Origin: Acinetobacter sp.
GTDB lineage: Bacteria > Pseudomonadota > Gammaproteobacteria > Pseudomonadales > Moraxellaceae
Assembly: GCA_030152605.1 (NCBI GenBank)
Contig: JASLJB010000104.1
Coordinates: 1 to 19,981, forward strand
Direction of reading: 5' to 3'
DNA: 19,981 nt
A model generated the notes under the pieces. It was given only the letters and a program-made list of their open reading frames with translations. It did not search any database and had not been told where the DNA came from. Position 1 is the first letter of the stretch, and every line of letters starts with the position of its first letter. A program made the position numbers and the translations under genes. Of this stretch, positions 1 through 5,532 are shown one piece after another.

Positions 1-31
1 GGACGGTAATGGCATTGCCAGCGTGGATCAT
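1..31 (-). CDS. fadB: Fatty acid oxidation complex subunit alpha, N-terminus only
   Basis: The minus strand opens with ATG at 31-29 and reads MIHAGNAITV before the window ends. This matches the MIYxGKAITV start of Pseudomonas-type FadB, the multifunctional enoyl-CoA hydratase / 3-hydroxyacyl-CoA dehydrogenase of fatty acid beta-oxidation. A textbook Shine-Dalgarno AAGGAG lies at 45-40, 8 nt before the ATG, which fixes the start. Only ten codons are visible, so no domain can be checked; the family name rests on N-terminal similarity recalled from memory. Plus-strand reading frames through the same bases have no such support. Confidence 0.72.
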   Translation of the reverse strand, partial: MIHAGNAITV

Positions 32-72
32 GCCCTGATCTCCTTTTTTGGAGGACTTCTAAGTTGATGTTT

Positions 73-110
73 TGAAGCGTGTGTGCAAAATCGCACACAA
101 TTCTGCTTCA
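73..110 (-). promoter_or_regulatory. Two-tier inverted repeat in the fadB leader
   Basis: An outer pair TGAAGC (73-78) / GCTTCA (105-110) encloses a perfect inner pair TGTGTGC (80-86) / GCACACA (93-99) with a 6-nt AAAATC centre. It lies 42-79 nt upstream of the fadB ATG, so it could be an operator or a structure in the fadB 5' UTR. A TATAGT hexamer (minus strand, about 126-131) just upstream could be a -10 box, but I see no good -35. The structure is directly visible; the function is not known. Confidence 0.45.
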
Positions 111-523
111 CTAATCTTACGATAACTATAGCGAAAAAGAACATAACAAGTTGTATCAAGCCGTGACGCAAGGGTCATCTATTTTTCTGTGCATATCACT
201 GGCTACAACGCTGTTAGCATACGGTGCTCAGGACTAAATTAAGCTAAAAGTTTTGTTTAAATTGAGTTTTTTTATTTTTATTAAAGTGTTTGCATCGGAT
301 TTAACTGATTTTATTTTGAGCTAAGAGTATGAGATTTCCGTCAATAAGGTCAATCGAGTGACTTGTGGGTAGTGCTTTGGCGCTGTTGAGTCGGGGTGTA
401 TTGCTGCTAGCATAGTGTGCAGAGTTTCGGCTCATTCTCTCTTTTCTAATTTTTTAATCTCTGTGTCTGAGGCGGCGTGTACCGCTCTGGGTTCAGTTTA
501 TTTCCTAAATATCGAGTAGCTCT
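111..523. other. Divergent spacer between fadB and lpxO
   Basis: About 410 bases without a convincing gene on either strand. It must carry the fadB promoter (minus) and the lpxO promoter (plus). The best plus-strand candidate I see is TTTGCA (289-294), a 17-nt gap and TATTTT (312-317), which is weak. The segment 240-320 is very AT-rich. No terminator or further strong inverted repeat was noticed. Confidence 0.4.
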
Positions 524-1444
524 ATGATGAAGTGGATCATATTGGCGATATTTGTGATTTCAGCAATGTATATCCAATATCGCGGTCAGGTGCGGCATTC
601 TTTTTATCGTCAATTTTTTGACCATTCGACCTTATTCGCGCCGATTAATTTTCTGATGTATTTATTTTCTAAGGTTCCAAATCAACCTTATATTGATGCG
701 CAGCATTTTGCCGATCTCAAAGTCTTAGATGAGCATTGGGAAATGATTCGTGAGGAAGCACAAGCCTTATATGAACAAGGTGATATTAAGGCAGCCAGTT
801 CCTATAATGACTTGGGCTTTAATTCATTTTTTAAAACCGGATGGAAACGATTTTATCTAAAATGGTATAACTCTGCGCATCCATCGGCAGCAGAACTCTG
901 CCCGAAAACCACCGAGTTATTAAAAACATTGCCCACCATTAAAGCGGCAATGTTTACGGAATTGGCGCCGGATAGCCGTTTGGTACGGCATCGTGATCCT
1001 TATGCTGGATCATTGCGTTATCACTTGGGCTTAATCACCCCCAATGATGACCGTTGTTTTATTGACGTCGATGGAAAAAAATATTCATGGCGTGACGGGC
1101 AGAGTGTGGTCTTTGATGAAACCTATATTCACTATGCCGAAAACAAAACCGACCAAAACCGCATTATCTTATTTTGTGATGTTGAGCGTCCCTTAAAGTC
1201 CAATCTGGTTCAACGTTTTAACCGTTGGTTTGGTCGCAATATTATGACTGCTGCCAGTTCACCGAATGAGATCGGTGATCAAACTGGGGGCTTAAATAAG
1301 TTATTTGCTTATGTGTATCAATTTCGCTTAAAAGCCAAGGCGCTGAAAAAGACCAATCGCACACTGTATTACTTTTTAAAGTGGGCGATTATGCTCGGTG
1401 CATTTTTCTTGATCTTCGTCAGACCGTATTTGGTTGCAGCTTAA
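524..1444 (+). CDS. lpxO: Lipid A hydroxylase LpxO (aspartyl/asparaginyl beta-hydroxylase family)
   Basis: This 306-residue protein matches the LpxO type: Fe(II)/2-oxoglutarate oxygenases that 2-hydroxylate a secondary acyl chain of lipid A at the inner membrane. An N-terminal membrane segment (about 3-19) is followed by the typical RGxVRHxFxRQxxDHST stretch, and the catalytic core has an HRDP motif at 156-159 and FDETYIH at 197-203. H156, D158 and H203 are the likely iron ligands and R213 the likely 2-oxoglutarate contact. A second hydrophobic segment lies near the C-terminus (about 284-302). Length is usual for the family (about 300). Two adjacent ATG codons (524 and 527) are possible starts; only a weak GAG at 514-516 serves as RBS. 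It stands alone, with a terminator downstream. Which acyl chain it modifies cannot be read from sequence. Confidence 0.87.
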   Translation: MMKWIILAIFVISAMYIQYRGQVRHSFYRQFFDHSTLFAPINFLMYLFSKVPNQPYIDAQHFADLKVLDEHWEMIREEAQALYEQGDIKAASSYNDLGFNSFFKTGWKRFYLKWYNSAHPSAAELCPKTTELLKTLPTIKAAMFTELAPDSRLVRHRDPYAGSLRYHLGLITPNDDRCFIDVDGKKYSWRDGQSVVFDETYIHYAENKTDQNRIILFCDVERPLKSNLVQRFNRWFGRNIMTAASSPNEIGDQTGGLNKLFAYVYQFRLKAKALKKTNRTLYYFLKWAIMLGAFFLIFVRPYLVAA

Positions 1445-1498
1445 AGCTTATGTTTAGTCGCTTTTGTCGCAAGTAGATAGAAGCATAAAACACGATAT

Positions 1499-1528
1499 AA
1501 AAACGGCTTCTGAATGAAGCCGTTTTTT
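1499..1528 (+). terminator. Intrinsic terminator after lpxO
   Basis: A perfect 12-bp stem (1499-1510 with 1516-1527), core AACGGCTTC / GAAGCCGTT, has a 5-nt TGAAT loop and runs into a T-run. A matching A-run on the left side could make it work in both directions. Confidence 0.88.
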
Positions 1529-1687
1529 CTGACTTTTCTCAAGATTAAGTTACGCTTTAGTCGTTTATTATTCATTCCTTTCAAATATTAGTTTAATATT
1601 AAATCAATCACATATTAATACTGTCTCGGTATTATGATGAATGAAGAACTGAATAAAGCAAACACATGTTTAGGGGAAGAATTGAAG

Positions 1688-1927
1688 ATGAAATTTAAAA
1701 GTCTGATGGTATTGGCGGCATTGACCGTGGCGATGACAGCGTGTACCAAGGTCGAAAGCAAAGAGTATTATGAGAAAAATCCAGAAGCAGCCAAGAAAGT
1801 TTTACAGGCCTGCGAAGCCAAAGCGAAAAACAATAAAGACATTGAAGGCAAGGAACTTGAGAATTGTCAAAATGCTGCAGAAGCGCTGATTGGCAGCATG
1901 ATGAGTGATTTGATGAAGGGTCTATAA
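1688..1927 (+). CDS. Small EexN-like lipoprotein
   Basis: From ATG 1688 the product is 79 residues: a basic n-region, a hydrophobic core and a lipobox-like MTAC with the lipidated Cys at 19, so it should be exported and anchored in a membrane. The mature part shows EYYxxNPE, a Cys (QAC), and a second Cys in ENCQNAAEA. This spacing fits the EexN family of small lipoproteins, named after a plasmid entry-exclusion protein but common on chromosomes without a known role. A longer reading starts at 1634, but the AGGGGAAGA Shine-Dalgarno at 1672-1680 sits 7 nt before ATG 1688 and the lipoprotein signal begins there, so the shorter start is preferred. The stop is three bases before a TTGAT repeat array. 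No conjugation gene is nearby, so an entry-exclusion role is not supported. Confidence 0.75.
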   Translation: MKFKSLMVLAALTVAMTACTKVESKEYYEKNPEAAKKVLQACEAKAKNNKDIEGKELENCQNAAEALIGSMMSDLMKGL

Positions 1928-1930
1928 TCT

Positions 1931-2005
1931 TTGATTTGATTTGATTTGATTTGATTTGATTTGATTTGATTTGATTTGATTTGATTTGATTTGATTTGAT
2001 TTGAT
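1931..2005. repeat. Pentanucleotide tandem array, 15 perfect TTGAT copies
   Basis: Bases 1931-2005 are fifteen uninterrupted copies of TTGAT. The array lies entirely in the 3' untranslated region of the EexN-like gene, between its stop codon (1925-1927) and the terminator stem. All three plus-strand frames meet TGA within the repeat; the minus strand is open in every frame (Ile-Lys-Ser-Asn-Gln repeats) but I see no gene there. Perfect arrays of this length are expected to change copy number by slipped-strand mispairing. Confidence 0.97.
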
Positions 2006-2030
2006 GAGGCGCGGAAGCGCCTCACTTTTT
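2005..2030 (+). terminator. Intrinsic terminator after the EexN-like gene
   Basis: The stem TGAGGCGC (2005-2012) pairs with GCGCCTCA (2017-2024) over a GGAA tetraloop and is followed by CTTTTT. Its first base is also the last base of the TTGAT array, so the repeat directly abuts the terminator. Confidence 0.88.
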
Positions 2031-2131
2031 GCCAGTCTTACACCTTTTTCTTTTCTTGTGTTGTGTGTTTCACGCTATCGCCATTAGAGCGCCGAGTATC
2101 ATGAACTCACTGCTTAATATTAGACCCAATT

Positions 2132-2150
2132 GATAATAATTATTATTTAC
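2132..2150 (+). promoter_or_regulatory. Fur-box-like operator
   Basis: The 19 bases starting GATAATAATTATTATT agree with the classical Fur consensus GATAATGATAATCATTATC at 14 of 19 positions by eye. Its place upstream of a TonB-dependent receptor of haem type fits iron repression by Fur. Because the match is AT-rich, some of it may be chance. Confidence 0.6.
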
Positions 2151-2155
2151 ACATG

Positions 2156-2221
2156 GGTTGTTTTGGTTTAGTTTGTCAAGGAATCTGATTGTTAAGATTC
2201 CCTAAACAAAACAACCTTTTT
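2156..2221 (+). terminator. Long hairpin with T-tract upstream of the TonB receptor (possible attenuator or sRNA end)
   Basis: An outer stem, bases 2156-2171 (GGTTGTTTTGGTTTAG) with 2202-2216 (CTAAACAAAACAACC), has one bulged G. It encloses an inner 7-bp stem GGAATCT (2180-2186) / AGATTCC (2195-2201), and TTTTT follows at once. The T-tract is on the plus side only. It lies just after the Fur-like site and about 160 nt before the receptor start, with no upstream gene needing a terminator because the EexN-like gene already has one. Confidence 0.6.
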
Positions 2222-2380
2222 CTATTTCCTGTGTCTGCGCTCGATCTCATGGCTTTGCGGCACAGTACAAATTTGAAGTCTAAATATCGGGCATGTGGCG
2301 GATCGTGAAAAGCGTCCTCGCCCATGCATGGATGCATATTTAGTCGTATTTAATAATCAATTTAGGCAGCAATTGATCAC

Positions 2381-5116
2381 ATGAAATCTCGTTATACCCA
2401 ACAAGAGATCTATACATTGAGCGCGATCCGCTCAACAAAGAATGGTGTTTATACTGTTTTTCTACTGTGTTTAATCTCTGGAAGCACTTCTGCATGGGCT
2501 GATACGCAAACACAGAACAAGCTTGAAAGCGTTCAAGACTTTCAAAAAAAAGCTTCAGCCGCTTCAGTCGCCTCAGCGCTGGGCCAAGCACAAGATCACA
2601 ATAATCCAGCCTCCTCCGCTGAGTCGAGTGCTAATGCCCCCGTCAAAATGTCGACCATCATACTGACCGCGGAGGAGCGCCCGGGTTTCGATCATATTCA
2701 ATCAGAACAACTTGCACGCTTTAAGCCGATTTCAAGCGCCGATCTACTCAGAGGCCAGAGCAGTTTGCATCTTGGCGATAGCCGCAATGGTGGCGCTGTG
2801 GATGTCAATATCCGTGGGGTACAGGGGCAAAGTCGGGTCGCGGTCACGGTCGATGGTGCGCAGCAATCTTTGGATGTTTATCGCGGCTATGCCGGTATGC
2901 AAAATCGTAGTTATATCGATCCCTTGCTGATGAGTTCGGTGGAGATTGAAAAAGGTCCTTCGAGCAAGGCCGGTGGTGCCATCGGCGGCACAGTGGCGAT
3001 GCATACCCTCGGTGTAGATGATGTTCTGCGTGAAGATGCAAACGCTGGGGTACGCTTGAGTGGGGATTTGGGCAACAATGGCAAGAAGCCTGTGCGTCAG
3101 CCGAAAAACCGTATGGATGGCAACTCCTTAGATGTAACACCGTCAATGCATCAGGGCGGACTGACCTCTGCACATGCGCATTCAGGGAGTGTTGCCACTG
3201 CATGGCGTAGCGCTAAAGTTGACCTCATTGCGGCCTATGCTGAACGTGAGCAGGGTAACTATTATGCAGGAAAACATGGGCGTGATCGTTATAAAAGCCA
3301 GGATGCGCAGGGCAATGAAAAGAACTCAGTCGCCAAGATTTATCCTGAGGGCAGTGAGGTTTTAAACTCCTCATCTGCGACGCAATCGCTGCTGTTCAAG
3401 TCGATTCTGCGGCCGACTGCCGATCATCGTTTGAGCCTGAGTTATATGAATATTCAGAGCCAATATGGTGATCTGATGCCATCGGATATTATTCGTTTTT
3501 CCTATGCCAATAAACAGCAGTATCCTTTGAGTCATAACCGGATCAATAGCGTCGTTGCGGATTATCGCTATCAACCGGCGGATCAGGATTTAATTCAGCT
3601 AGATGCCAAACTGTGGATGACCAATACCAAAACCAATCAGCTTTCGGGTGCATTTGAAAGCCCGAAAAGTCTGATGTATGGCAACAACTCCGATCGTGGT
3701 TGGTCACCGCTAGAAAATAACCGCTATGCTGCTGAACTGAGTAATACCTCGAAGTTTAACAATACATGGGGTGATTTTTCGCTGACCGTCGGCGGGGCGG
3801 TGAAACAAGAACGCCTTAAACCGCAGTCACAGGTCAATATCACTGAGGCTGACCGACAAAATAACAAAGTGCTGCGCGATGCAGAGCGCGATGAATATAG
3901 CTTGGCTGTAAACTTTGATTATCAGCCCACGGACACGCTGCGTTTTTGGACCGGCCTTAGTTATAGTGAAAACCAAGCCAAAGATCATAATAAAAAATCG
4001 ATCCCCGTGATCCAAATGCGAGAAGTAAAACAGCTGTCCGTTTATGATGACAAAAATAATTACGGCACCATGTATTGGTTCCCGGATGAAAATGGTCAAT
4101 TTACCGCAGCCACTGATCCACGTTTAAATAACGGGGTGGTGTTTGCCGATAGTAATAATCCTTTCGATGGGGTTCACTTCAATCAACTCAGCAAACAGGT
4201 CAGCGTTTCAGAGGGGGAGGTGGAAACATTTGATGTGGTCAGCGGCTTTAAACAACTGCCATCGCCACAGCAAAAACATCATGGTCTTGCACCACAAGTC
4301 GGCGTTGAATATCAGTTCTCCCCTTATGCACAAGTCTATGCCAGCTATAAAGCGCAAAATCGTCTGCCATCGCTACTCGAAACCAGTATGGGCACACATC
4401 AGGTCGAACCGGGCACAACATTAAAACCTGAGCAAACCCAAAGTTGGGAAGCTGGGATCGTGTTGGATAATCACCAAGGTTTAACCACACGCCTTAACTA
4501 TTTCAACAATAGCATCGAGCACTTTATTAATCGTTATTTCATCCCGAATACCTTTGGGATGATGACCTTTAAAAATATGGATCATTTTAAAAATAGCGGT
4601 ATTGAATTACAGAGCAACTATGACCAAGGTCATTTCTTTGCTAATCTGTCTGCCACCAAGTATTTAAAAATCCAATCCTGTGATGCCAGTTATGCCCGGC
4701 TATTACGTGACACGGCGGACAGTTATAACAATACCTACAATACGCCGGACTGTACCGAGGGTGGTTTTAAAGGCTCTTACTTAAATACCCAAAACCCGCC
4801 GAAGTTTTCCAGCAATTTAACGGTAGGGACGCGTTTGTTGGATCAGCGCTTGGTGCTCGGCAGTCGTTATACCTATTCCTCTGTGCCAATGAGTATTTTA
4901 GATCGTCCGTGGCAAGTCAGTTCATCGACCCCGCAAATGAAATATGAGTCCGTGCATTTAATCGATGTATTTGCGGACTATAAACTGAATAAGAATATCG
5001 CGATGAATCTATCGCTGCAAAACTTGACCAATCGTTATTATCTCGATCCCTTGTCGCTGAGTTATATGCCGGCACCGGGTCGTAGCTTGAATCTTGGTCT
5101 GAAGGTTTATCTTTGA
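2381..5116 (+). CDS. TonB-dependent outer-membrane receptor, haem/haemoglobin type
   Basis: A 911-residue outer-membrane receptor for energy-dependent uptake of an iron source, powered by TonB-ExbBD. A signal peptide probably ends after AWA (residue 40). A 48-residue Ala/Ser/Gln-rich linker follows, then a TonB-box-like STIILTAE (91-98), the plug (about 100-215, with DVNIRG, VTVDGAQQ, SVEIEKGPSS and GAIGGTV), and a beta-barrel ending in PAPGRSLNLGLKVYL. The plug wording resembles haem/haemoglobin receptors of the HasR/HpuB kind. The NRLPSLLET stretch with a nearby His sits where haem receptors have FRAP plus His. A Cys pair in a late loop may form a disulfide. A Fur-like site upstream fits iron control. 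The ATG has no good RBS; a TTG at 2417 is an alternative start. Ligand identity is inference: no haem oxygenase or transport genes are adjacent. Confidence 0.85.
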   Translation: MKSRYTQQEIYTLSAIRSTKNGVYTVFLLCLISGSTSAWADTQTQNKLESVQDFQKKASAASVASALGQAQDHNNPASSAESSANAPVKMSTIILTAEERPGFDHIQSEQLARFKPISSADLLRGQSSLHLGDSRNGGAVDVNIRGVQGQSRVAVTVDGAQQSLDVYRGYAGMQNRSYIDPLLMSSVEIEKGPSSKAGGAIGGTVAMHTLGVDDVLREDANAGVRLSGDLGNNGKKPVRQPKNRMDGNSLDVTPSMHQGGLTSAHAHSGSVATAWRSAKVDLIAAYAEREQGNYYAGKHGRDRYKSQDAQGNEKNSVAKIYPEGSEVLNSSSATQSLLFKSILRPTADHRLSLSYMNIQSQYGDLMPSDIIRFSYANKQQYPLSHNRINSVVADYRYQPADQDLIQLDAKLWMTNTKTNQLSGAFESPKSLMYGNNSDRGWSPLENNRYAAELSNTSKFNNTWGDFSLTVGGAVKQERLKPQSQVNITEADRQNNKVLRDAERDEYSLAVNFDYQPTDTLRFWTGLSYSENQAKDHNKKSIPVIQMREVKQLSVYDDKNNYGTMYWFPDENGQFTAATDPRLNNGVVFADSNNPFDGVHFNQLSKQVSVSEGEVETFDVVSGFKQLPSPQQKHHGLAPQVGVEYQFSPYAQVYASYKAQNRLPSLLETSMGTHQVEPGTTLKPEQTQSWEAGIVLDNHQGLTTRLNYFNNSIEHFINRYFIPNTFGMMTFKNMDHFKNSGIELQSNYDQGHFFANLSATKYLKIQSCDASYARLLRDTADSYNNTYNTPDCTEGGFKGSYLNTQNPPKFSSNLTVGTRLLDQRLVLGSRYTYSSVPMSILDRPWQVSSSTPQMKYESVHLIDVFADYKLNKNIAMNLSLQNLTNRYYLDPLSLSYMPAPGRSLNLGLKVYL

Positions 5117-5173
5117 AGAGTTGCTGTGTCAAAAAGCGGTAACAATTGCAGCAAAAGCTGTGTGTTGATGAAA

Positions 5174-5374
5174 TTAATTGAAAAGCATGTGTTTAATTTC
5201 ACGCTTCAAATCGACATTGACACAAGATTGATCACATAAGTTTGAGTCTAAAAAAGCCAGCGCATCGCGCTTGAACCATCCCTTGTGGCGGTGGGCGAGT
5301 GCTATTGATTTTAAAGTGCTTGGATCAAGCGCACCGAAAATACCAAGCACCGCCTCGGCTGAAATAGCAGCCAT
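5174..5374 (-). CDS. Possible small hypothetical protein (66 aa)
   Basis: A minus-strand ORF of 66 codons in the gap between the receptor and SulP genes, beginning MAAISAEAVLGIFGALDP. Its codon choice resembles that of neighbouring genes, and it has a plausible alternation of hydrophobic and charged residues plus two Cys (CDQSC). It does not overlap a larger gene. Against it: no Shine-Dalgarno close to the ATG (AAGGA is 22 nt away), no terminator, and no family I recognise. It may be a real small gene, a remnant, or chance. Confidence 0.35.
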   Translation of the reverse strand: MAAISAEAVLGIFGALDPSTLKSIALAHRHKGWFKRDALAFLDSNLCDQSCVNVDLKREIKHMLFN

Positions 5375-5400
5375 GTTCTGCGATTAATCCATCAATCCTT

Positions 5401-5435
5401 GCACCCATTGCCGGCTGTATACGCTGGCAGGGTGC
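5401..5435. repeat. Inverted repeat upstream of the SulP-carbonic anhydrase gene
   Basis: GCACCC-AT-TGCC (5401-5412) pairs with GGCAGGGTGC (5426-5435), a 10-bp stem with a 2-nt bulge and a 13-nt loop containing GTATAC. It ends about 100 bases before the SulP start, and a TATAAG hexamer follows at 5441-5446. It may be an operator or a leader hairpin; there is no T-tract, so a terminator is unlikely. Confidence 0.4.
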
Positions 5436-5532
5436 TTGGGTATAAGTACATTTGCTGATCAATTCTCTCTACTTATTTCACGTTTGCAACGGCAACATGG
5501 AGCGCCTTCACGAATGAATAGCGAGGTGAATA

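Larger units (their letters stand above)
2031..2380 (+). other. Regulatory spacer upstream of the TonB receptor gene
   Basis: About 350 bases with no convincing gene. It contains a Fur-box-like site (2132-2150), a large hairpin with a T-tract (2156-2221), and then roughly 160 bases of leader up to the receptor ATG, including a CCATGCATGG palindrome at 2322-2331. No clear -35/-10 pair stood out, so the transcription start cannot be placed. Confidence 0.5.

Noticed and set aside
2..67. Plus-strand open frame read as the end of an upstream gene
   Set aside because: The minus strand over the same bases has a perfect RBS and a FadB-like N-terminus, a better explanation.
1931..2005. CRISPR-like or iteron array
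   Set aside because: The TTGAT units are contiguous with no spacers and too short for either; this is a simple tandem repeat.
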